DNA from: Xanthobacteraceae bacterium
Lineage (GTDB): Bacteria > Pseudomonadota > Alphaproteobacteria > Rhizobiales > Xanthobacteraceae
Length of the DNA stretch: 5,364 bases
Direction: 5' to 3'
Assembly (NCBI GenBank): GCA_030043175.1
Contig: JASHYD010000030.1
Location: 1-5,364, forward strand
Shown here: positions 1 through 5,364 of the stretch, piece by piece
Position numbering within the stretch: the stretch's first letter is position 1
How the letters are laid out: each line of letters begins with the position of its first letter
The notes under the pieces: generated by a model
Seen by the model: the letters and a program-made list of their open reading frames with translations, nothing else
The model's database searches: none
What the model was told of the DNA's origin: nothing
Program-made: the position numbers and the translations under genes

Positions 1-678
1 GACCGCAACCGCATCGCGCTGCAAGGCGAATTGATGGGCGCCGCCGCGCTCGGCGTGAGAAATCTCCTCCTGCTGCGCGGCGACGATCCAACCGCCGGCG
101 ATCAGCCGCAGGCCAAGCCGGTGTTTGATCTTGACTCGCGCACGCTTACGCAGACGGCGCGCGCGATCCGCGACGGCAGGCTGCCGCACGGCGTAGAGGT
201 GGCAGCCGCCGCACCGTTCTTCATCGGCGCCGCGGATGTTCCGATCGATCCGCCGCCCGGCTGGCAGCCGGACACCCTCATGGCCAAGATCAACGCCGGA
301 GCGCAATTCATACAGACCCAGTTCTGCATGGATACCGCCATCTTGCGCCGGTACGCGGCCCGCCTCGCTGAAGCCGGGCTTGCCAGCCGCATGTTCCTGC
401 TGGTCGGGGTCAGTCCGCTGCGCTCGGCGAAATCCGCCGCGTGGATGCGCCGCCACCTGTTCGGGACGATCATTCCTGAAACCATCGTGGCGCGCCTGGC
501 GCAGGCCGACGATGCCGCCGTCGAGGGCCGCGCAATCTGTGTTGAGACGATCGAGGAACTCAGCCTGATCCCGGGCGTCGCCGGCGTCCACATCATGGCG
601 CCCGGGAACGCAGCCGCCGTACCTGAGGTGATCGCGGCGGCGCGCCGCAACGTGACGATGGCGGCGAAGGTCGTGTAG
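1..678 (+). CDS. methylenetetrahydrofolate reductase family protein, 5'-truncated by window edge
   Basis: The open frame runs from base 1 (Asp-Arg-Asn-Arg...) to a TAG at 676-678 and gives 225 residues. The real start lies upstream, and I estimate 70-80 N-terminal residues are missing against the usual length of about 300. The family (PF02219, MetF-like) is a FAD-dependent TIM barrel that reduces 5,10-methylene-THF to 5-methyl-THF for methionine synthesis and C1 metabolism. Family signatures are visible in order: an LLLLRGDD segment at residues 22-29 (codons for RGDD at 76-87), matching the ALRGD strand whose Asp contacts the FAD/folate in E. coli MetF; a QTQF segment at 105-108, matching the TQF strand with the conserved substrate-binding Gln; and a terminal GVHIMAPGN strand at 195-203, where MetF has GVHFYTLNR. 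The MAPGN ending marks a divergent MetF-like subfamily rather than classical MetF, so I give no gene symbol. The gene is convergent with icd. Confidence 0.85.
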   Translation, partial: DRNRIALQGELMGAAALGVRNLLLLRGDDPTAGDQPQAKPVFDLDSRTLTQTARAIRDGRLPHGVEVAAAAPFFIGAADVPIDPPPGWQPDTLMAKINAGAQFIQTQFCMDTAILRRYAARLAEAGLASRMFLLVGVSPLRSAKSAAWMRRHLFGTIIPETIVARLAQADDAAVEGRAICVETIEELSLIPGVAGVHIMAPGNAAAVPEVIAAARRNVTMAAKVV

Positions 679-692
679 CGCGCGCGGACCCG

Positions 693-712
693 GGGCCGCC
701 CTCCGGCGGTCC
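693..712 (+). terminator. candidate terminator hairpin after the MTHFR-family gene
   Basis: An 8-bp GC-rich stem (GGGCCGCC with GGCGGTCC, one G-U pair) closes a CTCC loop 15 bases after the TAG at 676-678. No T-run follows, so it does not meet the classical intrinsic terminator definition. GC-rich genomes often end genes with such hairpins or with Rho. The position fits termination, but the strength is unknown. Confidence 0.35.
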
Positions 713-798
713 GCCGTCAAGCCCTGCGAACAGCCGCACAAGCCGCGGCGGCGCGTCCTGTCCCGGATTGGGCCCCCGCCCGGCTACAGCCCACCTTT

Positions 799-815
799 GG
801 CGCAGCGGCTGCGCC
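799..815 (-). terminator. candidate terminator hairpin after icd
   Basis: A perfect inverted repeat, GGCGCAG-CGG-CTGCGCC (7-bp stem, 3-base loop), lies about 60 bases beyond the icd stop at 875 in the convergent gap. Reading from icd, the bases after the stem are AAAGG rather than T-rich, so any intrinsic termination would be non-canonical. It could serve either convergent transcript. Confidence 0.3.
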
Positions 816-874
816 GCGCAACACGGCCACCCCATCCGGATTTCTAGCGAAACGAACCGCAGCCTTCGCATCGG

Positions 875-2086
875 CTAGGCCATCGCCTTCTTCAAATTCT
901 CATCGACCTTGTCGAGAAAACCGGTGGTGGAGAGCCACTTCTGATCCGCACTCACCAGCAGCGCGAGATCTTTGGTCATATAGCCGGCCTCGACGGTGCC
1001 GACACAGACCTTCTCGAGCGTGTCGGCGAACTTCGCCAATCCGGCGTTGCCGTCGAGCTTGGCGCGGTGCGCGAGGCCGCGCGTCCAGGCAAAAATCGAT
1101 GCGACCGAATTGGTCGAGGTCTCGCGGCCTTTCTGGTGTTCGCGGTAATGGCGCGTCACCGTGCCGTGGGCGGCCTCAGCCTCCACGACCTTGCCGTCGG
1201 GCGTGGTCAGCACCGAGGTCATCAGGCCGAGCGAGCCGTAGCCCTGTGCCACCGTGTCGGATTGCACATCGCCATCATAGTTCTTGCAGGCCCACACGTA
1301 GCCGCCGGACCACTTGAGCGCCGCCGCCACCATGTCGTCGATGAGGCGATGCTCGTAAGTGAGCTTGTTCTTGTCGAACTCCGCTTTGAACTCGTTGTCG
1401 AACACCTCCTGGAAGATATCCTTGAAGCGACCGTCATAGACTTTCAGGATGGTGTTCTTGGTCGACAAGTACACCGGATAGCCGCGGCTGAGCCCGTAGT
1501 GGAACGAGGCGCGGGCGAAATCGCGAATCGAGTCGTCGAGATTGTACATTGCCATGACGACGCCGGCGCCTGGCGCCTGGAACACCTCGCGCTCGATCCT
1601 CTTGCCATCCGCCCCCGTAAAGGACAGCGTCAGTGTGCCCTTGCCGGGAAACATGAAATCGGTGGCGCGGTACTGGTCCGCATAGGCGTGGCGGCCGATG
1701 ATGATGGGCTTGGTCCAGCCCGGCACCAGGCGGGGTACGTTGCGGCAGATGATCGGCTCGCGGAAAATGGTGCCGCCCAGGATATTGCGGATGGTGCCGT
1801 TGGGCGACCGATACATCGCCTTGAGGTTGAATTCCTTCACTCGCGCTTCGTCGGGTGTGATGGTCGCGCATTTGACCCCGACTCCCACCTGCTTGATCAT
1901 CTCCGCGGCGTCGATCGTGACCTGGTCGTTGGTCCTGTCGCGGCTCTCCATGCCGAGATCGTAATAGAGCAGCTCAATGTCGAGATAGGGGTGGATCAGC
2001 TTGTCTTTAATCAACTGCCAGATGATCCGGGTCATCTCGTCGCCGTCGAGCTCGACCACCGGGTTTGTCACTTTGATTTTGGCCAT
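875..2086 (-). CDS. icd: NADP-dependent isocitrate dehydrogenase, homodimeric eukaryote-like type
   Basis: This complete 403-residue cytosolic enzyme oxidatively decarboxylates isocitrate to 2-oxoglutarate with NADP+ (EC 1.1.1.42) in the TCA cycle. It is the IDH1/IDH2-like form, not the E. coli form. Human IDH1 active-site residues have clear counterparts: Thr77, Ser94 (in RSPNG), Arg100, Arg109, Arg132 (in [10 protein letters not shown]), Tyr139, Lys210, and the metal-binding Asp250, Asp273 and Asp277 (in NYDGDVQSD). The NADP site is intact: HGTVTRH at 307-313, with Arg312 and His313 matching the human residues that read the 2'-phosphate, and Asn326. All catalytic residues I can place are present, so the enzyme should be active. 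The ATG start fits the family N-terminus ([20 protein letters not shown]). The ribosome site is weak: AAAGG about 11 bases upstream (2098-2102). It is convergent with the MTHFR-family gene and 235 bases downstream of the glycosyltransferase, probably with its own promoter. Confidence 0.97.
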   Translation of the reverse strand: MAKIKVTNPVVELDGDEMTRIIWQLIKDKLIHPYLDIELLYYDLGMESRDRTNDQVTIDAAEMIKQVGVGVKCATITPDEARVKEFNLKAMYRSPNGTIRNILGGTIFREPIICRNVPRLVPGWTKPIIIGRHAYADQYRATDFMFPGKGTLTLSFTGADGKRIEREVFQAPGAGVVMAMYNLDDSIRDFARASFHYGLSRGYPVYLSTKNTILKVYDGRFKDIFQEVFDNEFKAEFDKNKLTYEHRLIDDMVAAALKWSGGYVWACKNYDGDVQSDTVAQGYGSLGLMTSVLTTPDGKVVEAEAAHGTVTRHYREHQKGRETSTNSVASIFAWTRGLAHRAKLDGNAGLAKFADTLEKVCVGTVEAGYMTKDLALLVSADQKWLSTTGFLDKVDENLKKAMA

Positions 2087-2180
2087 TTATTGAGCAACCT
2101 TTGTTCGAGCGCGAGATATGGAGAGCGGGGAAGTCGGCGCGCGCCCCGTGAATGGTTCCGAGCCCCCTCCGGCGGGCGTC

Positions 2181-2209
2181 GCTATAACACAGGACCACGC
2201 GGGCAGTAA
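2181..2209 (-). promoter_or_regulatory. candidate sigma70-type promoter for icd
   Basis: On the minus strand a TTACTG box (2204-2209) and a TATAGC box (2181-2186) are separated by 17 bases and each match 4 of 6 consensus positions. Transcription would start near 2174, giving an icd leader of about 88 bases. The stretch is the AT-richest part of this gap, which supports a promoter, but the match is moderate and unproven. Three heptad-spaced CAGT copies overlap the -35 box. Confidence 0.35.
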
Positions 2210-2224
2210 TCAGTCATCAGTGCT
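2204..2224. repeat. three tandem CAGTNNN heptads upstream of icd
   Basis: The plus strand reads CAGTAAT-CAGTCAT-CAGTGCT, so CAGT recurs three times at an exact 7-base step. The block covers the candidate icd -35 box and the bases just upstream. It might be an array of protein-binding half-sites, but three copies of a 4-base word can also arise by chance. Confidence 0.4.
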
Positions 2225-2321
2225 GGCGAGCATTGCGCGCTTGTCAGATATCGGCCTCGCCAGGGGCGCCGACCACGCCGGACGGGACCGGGGCTGCACC
2301 TACCCCTCCCCACCGGCCTGC

Positions 2322-3221
2322 CTACCGGTCTTCACCTTGCGGTGGCGTTGGTGCGGCGGAATGCGGGGCGGGAGCAAATCGCGCTTCGACCGCCTTGCGG
2401 AGATCGGGAAAGCGATCGAACTGGTGGCAGATCGCGAACAGATGGTCGTCGGGCCCGTGAATGAGTGCGTCGCGGTCGAGCCGATAGAACGCCCGCGGCT
2501 CCAGAGCCATGGTGGCTATGTGCCGATTGTTCTCAACCACGATCCCGGCGACTTCAGGGGCGAGATGAACGAGATAATTATGGATGGCCTGGTCGTAGCC
2601 GTGGCCGATCTTGCGATAGATCCGCCATGGCAGAACGCGAATCCGCTCCACCATCAGCTCCAGGTAGGCGAGGATGGCGGCGGTTCCACCGATGGTGATG
2701 CCGCTGCAGCTGATTCGGCATGCGGCTAATTGCTCCGCCTCGTCAGCTGAAAAGCAGCCGCGGACCCAGCGCGAATTGGTCGGATCCTCACCAATGGTGC
2801 GGACCGCGCTTTCGAGGTAGAAATGACATTTCGGACTTGCGATGCCGTCGAACGGGTTGCGCTGGAACACGACGTCGCGCACGTCGGAAATCATGACCTG
2901 ATCGTAGCGCGACAATCGCGCGCGCAGAAATTCAAGGTAGATGGCGTAGCGTCGCGCGTGGACGGAGCGGGTGAACGAACGGGTCTGAAGGAGGCGAATC
3001 ACGCGGATGCGGCGGCTCTTGAGATAGCGTGCGACGCGCAGGCCCGGCCAGCGGATCAACAGCAGCACGTCGCCCGCATAGTTGGCGCGTAGCGATTCGA
3101 CAAACACCCGCACTTGCGCGACGTCGAATCCGACGGCGGCGCCGAGCACGAGGCGGCGACGGTCGGGATCGAAGGAGGCGGCCGCTATGTCCGCGACCGG
3201 CGCAGGCGTTGTGAGCGACAA
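2322..3221 (-). CDS. putative GT-A-type glycosyltransferase (uncharacterised)
   Basis: The product is 299 residues, with no signal peptide or membrane segment visible, so it is probably cytosolic or peripheral. I recognise the overall pattern of a nucleotide-sugar glycosyltransferase-like family but cannot name donor or acceptor. In order: an N-terminal beta-alpha-beta unit (LGAAVGFD at 26-33, then VFVESLRANY), a strand ending in SDVRDVVFQRNPF (112-124) with the Asp-x-x-Asp resembling the DxD metal/UDP-sugar motif, a CSGITIGG segment (172-179), GYDQAIHNYLVH (208-219), NNRHIATM (231-238) and a C-terminal HQFDRFP (266-272). The last 20 residues are Pro/Ala-rich and probably disordered. Start choice: the frame stays open to a TTG at 3275, but a TTG at 3221 has AGGAAG just upstream (minus strand), while the 3275 TTG overlaps a candidate -10 box. 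A GTG near residue 25 lacks a ribosome site. The gene is divergent from trmJ and sits alone between housekeeping genes; surface polysaccharide decoration is a guess. Confidence 0.75.
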   Translation of the reverse strand: MSLTTPAPVADIAAASFDPDRRRLVLGAAVGFDVAQVRVFVESLRANYAGDVLLLIRWPGLRVARYLKSRRIRVIRLLQTRSFTRSVHARRYAIYLEFLRARLSRYDQVMISDVRDVVFQRNPFDGIASPKCHFYLESAVRTIGEDPTNSRWVRGCFSADEAEQLAACRISCSGITIGGTAAILAYLELMVERIRVLPWRIYRKIGHGYDQAIHNYLVHLAPEVAGIVVENNRHIATMALEPRAFYRLDRDALIHGPDDHLFAICHQFDRFPDLRKAVEARFAPAPHSAAPTPPQGEDR

Positions 3222-3274
3222 GCAAGCTTCCTGAATTGGCCCGCGTCCAGGCGGACGGCGATCGTCTGGCGGCA

Positions 3275-3301
3275 ATTATCGTGCTTCAGGTCCGATTGCA
3301 A
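3275..3301 (-). promoter_or_regulatory. candidate promoter of the glycosyltransferase gene
   Basis: On the minus strand GATAAT (3275-3280, 5 of 6 to the -10 consensus) follows TTGCAA (3296-3301, 4 of 6 to the -35 consensus) with a rather short 15-base spacer. Transcription would start near 3268, about 47 bases before the TTG start preferred here. Confidence 0.35.
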
Positions 3302-3310
3302 CGTCGCCCG

Positions 3311-3324
3311 GCTTTGGGCAAAGC
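3311..3324. promoter_or_regulatory. perfect palindrome in the divergent gap, possible operator
   Basis: GCTTTG-GG-CAAAGC is a perfect dyad (6-bp arms, 2-base centre) lying 10 bases upstream of the candidate glycosyltransferase -35 box and about 130 bases upstream of the trmJ start. The tiny centre favours a dimeric repressor or activator site over an RNA hairpin. No regulator gene is in the window and I do not recognise the motif. Confidence 0.3.
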
Positions 3325-3457
3325 ATTCCGCCGATGGCAAGGATCAGCCCCGACGTGGGCGTCCGGCCCGAGACACCCATGGTCCGGCACGGGCGCCAGA
3401 CCGCGTCGAACTTAACTTGGCGCCTGCTGCGGTCCGCCGTTTTATGCCGAGGAGAGA

Positions 3458-4666
3458 ATGCCAGGAGCCGGAACCGACCATACCAGGGAATGGAGCGCAT
3501 TGGGCGGGCCGATCGTGGTGCTGGTGGAACCGCAGCTCGGCGAGAATATCGGCACGGCGTCGCGGGCGATGGCAAATTTCGGGCTAACCCGGCTGCGGCT
3601 GGTGCGACCGCGGGATGCGTGGCCCAATGTGCATGCCCGTCGCGCCGCGTCAGGCGCCGACGCCGTGCTCGAGAGCGCAGCACTCTACGACAGCCTGCAA
3701 GCAGCGCTTGCGGATTGTACCTTCGTGCTGGCGACCACTGCCCGCGCCCATGATCAGGCGAAGCCGGTGATCGGCCCGGCGCAAGCCGCACGAGAGATGG
3801 CGCCGCGGATTGCCGCCGGCGAAACCGTCGCGGTGGTGTTCGGCCGCGAGCGCTGGGGACTGATGAATGACGAGGTCGGGCTCGCCGACCGCGTCGTTAC
3901 GTTTCCGGTCAATCCGGCATTCGCTTCGCTCAATCTCGCCCAAGCGGTGCTCGTCGTCGCCTACGAGTGGTTCAAGGCGGCGGGCGGCGGGTTGCCGTTC
4001 GGGATGGCGGTGCGGTCGCCACCCGCAGGCAAGGAGCAGCTGTTTGCCTTCTTCGCCACCCTGGAACGGGAATTGGAGCGCGTGGAATTTTTCCGCCCGG
4101 CCGAAAAGCGCGACACCATGACGATCAACCTGCGCAATATTTTCACGCGCATGGCGCCGACCCAGCAGGATATTCAGACCTTGCACGGGGTCGTGACGGC
4201 GATCGCCGCCGGCCGCAAGGGGCCAGCGAGGGGCGGTATTCTGGACGGCCGGGAGGCCGGCATGCTGCGCGAGCTCTTGGCCGAGCATGCTAGCGGCCAG
4301 GTGCCGGGCGAGCGGGGGCCGGTGCGCGGCCTGTCGCGGTTGTTGCGCCGCAATCCAACTGACGCAGAGCGGGCATTGTGGGAAGCGCTCACGAAGGATC
4401 GCCGCTTCGCCGGCTGCGGTTTCAAGCGCCAGGTCCCGATTGGGCCGCATATTGTTGATATCGTGTCGTTTCCGCTCCGCGCCGTGATCGATCTTGTGCC
4501 CGCAGCGGAGGGCCGCGAGGCGGTGCAGGCCCGGGGCCGCAAACGGGCCTGGCTCAAGTCGCGGGACTACAGAGTGTGCGAACTCATGGGGTGTGAGGTC
4601 GAAATGGACGTCGCTGCTGCGCTTGAGCGAATCGCGCGCGAGTTTGGGATTGGCAGCGTCCGCTGA
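3458..4666 (+). CDS. trmJ: TrmJ-like tRNA 2'-O-methyltransferase with C-terminal DUF559 domain
   Basis: Residues 1 to about 250 form a SPOUT (TrmH/SpoU) methyltransferase. E. coli TrmJ uses SAM to methylate the 2'-OH of tRNA nucleotide 32, and that role is inferred here. The three SpoU motifs are present: motif 1 QLGENIGTASRAMANFG (26-42, Asn30 and Arg36), motif 2 VFGRERWGLMNDE (127-139, Glu131), and motif 3 FPVNPAFASLNLAQAVLV (149-166, Ser157-Leu-Asn). TrmJ's own helical tail follows at about 190-250. A linker leads to a DUF559-like region at about 290-396, recognised from RRNPTDAERALWEAL, FKRQVPIGPHIVDIV and the RAWLKSRDYRV helix-strand. At 402 residues the protein is about 155 longer than E. 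coli TrmJ (246). In the DUF559 part Asp334 is kept, but the expected VIE-V/L-DG motif reads VIDLVP (343-348), so nuclease activity looks lost. The ATG is preceded by AGGAG (3450-3454). It is divergent from the glycosyltransferase and convergent with recA. The methyltransferase assignment is strong; the exact tRNA target is inferred. Confidence 0.9.
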   Translation: MPGAGTDHTREWSALGGPIVVLVEPQLGENIGTASRAMANFGLTRLRLVRPRDAWPNVHARRAASGADAVLESAALYDSLQAALADCTFVLATTARAHDQAKPVIGPAQAAREMAPRIAAGETVAVVFGRERWGLMNDEVGLADRVVTFPVNPAFASLNLAQAVLVVAYEWFKAAGGGLPFGMAVRSPPAGKEQLFAFFATLERELERVEFFRPAEKRDTMTINLRNIFTRMAPTQQDIQTLHGVVTAIAAGRKGPARGGILDGREAGMLRELLAEHASGQVPGERGPVRGLSRLLRRNPTDAERALWEALTKDRRFAGCGFKRQVPIGPHIVDIVSFPLRAVIDLVPAAEGREAVQARGRKRAWLKSRDYRVCELMGCEVEMDVAAALERIAREFGIGSVR

Positions 4667-4680
4667 TCCGGTGGCGAAAG

Positions 4681-4711
4681 CCCCTGCGTTCGGGCGGCCT
4701 TCAGGCAGGGG
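4681..4711. terminator. candidate shared terminator hairpin between trmJ and recA
   Basis: CCCCTGC (4681-4687) and GCAGGGG (4705-4711) form a perfect 7-bp stem with a 17-base GC-rich loop in the 65-base gap between the two convergent stops. Read from recA, the stem is followed by CTTTCG, a poor T-tract; read from trmJ, by ATGGTT. Position favours a bidirectional terminator, but the tail is weak on both sides. Confidence 0.4.
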
Positions 4712-4731
4712 ATGGTTGCTCAACGCCGGCT

Positions 4732-5364
<633 letters not shown>

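Noticed and set aside
102..650. 182-codon open frame on the - strand opposite the MTHFR-family gene
   Set aside because: Antisense to a clear family match. It shows no domain and no ribosome site of note.
679..874. Possible small gene or RNA in the MTHFR/icd convergent gap
   Set aside because: Only GC-rich hairpins are visible. A 92-codon - strand frame here starts inside the icd-proximal gap, is Arg/Pro/Gly-rich, and resembles no family.
1067..2209. 380-codon open frame on the + strand, antisense to icd
   Set aside because: It lies opposite a certain icd gene. Its translation is rich in Arg, His, Val and Asp with no recognisable domain, as expected of the antisense codon phase in high-GC genes.
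2118..2729. 203-codon + strand frame covering the icd upstream gap and the glycosyltransferase 3' end
   Set aside because: It runs through the candidate icd promoter and the antisense of the glycosyltransferase, and its product has no recognisable features.
3417..3445. TTGGCG and TTTTAT boxes with 17-base spacing before trmJ
   Set aside because: The start would fall at about 3452, inside the AGGAG ribosome site, leaving it mostly untranscribed; the match is also poor.
3114..3587. 157-codon + strand frame crossing the divergent gap, including an upstream ATG at 3444-3446 in another frame before trmJ
   Set aside because: It overlaps both flanking genes in wrong frames. The upstream ATG lacks a ribosome site and its product has no features.
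4667..4731. Possible SOS/LexA box near recA
   Set aside because: This is the 3' end of recA; the regulatory region is beyond base 5364. No GTTC-N7-GTTC pattern is present in the gap.

Overview
The window is high-GC, densely coding chromosomal DNA. Protein-level features point to an alphaproteobacterium, most likely of the Bradyrhizobium/Rhodopseudomonas group. Those features are the RecA sequence with its short acidic tail, the eukaryote-type (homodimeric, about 400-residue) NADP-isocitrate dehydrogenase, and the form of the TrmJ-family methyltransferase. The taxonomic call is recognition from memory, not a search result.

Layout from left to right: (1) the 3' part of a methylenetetrahydrofolate reductase family gene on the + strand, cut by the window start (1-678). 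(2) A 196-base convergent gap with hairpins. (3) icd, NADP-dependent isocitrate dehydrogenase, on the - strand, complete (875-2086). (4) A 235-base gap holding a candidate icd promoter and a three-copy heptad CAGT repeat. (5) An uncharacterised GT-A-like glycosyltransferase on the - strand (2322-3221), probably starting at a TTG codon. (6) A 236-base divergent gap with a candidate promoter and a perfect palindrome. (7) A TrmJ-like tRNA 2'-O-methyltransferase on the + strand carrying a C-terminal DUF559 (PD-(D/E)XK-like) domain (3458-4666). (8) A 65-base convergent gap with one hairpin. (9) The 3' part of recA on the - strand, cut by the window end (4732-5364).

Most genes are housekeeping and form no shared pathway: folate C1 metabolism, TCA cycle, tRNA modification and DNA recombination. 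Strands alternate, so there is no clear multi-gene operon; each gene appears to have its own control. The glycosyltransferase is the only accessory-looking gene. I see no insertion sequence, CRISPR array, tRNA, rRNA or phage remnant.

The most interesting item is the single-frame fusion of a SPOUT-type tRNA methyltransferase to a DUF559 nuclease-fold domain whose predicted metal-binding motif looks destroyed. This suggests a former nuclease domain reused as an RNA- or substrate-binding appendage. I found no convincing evidence for a wholly new multi-gene system.
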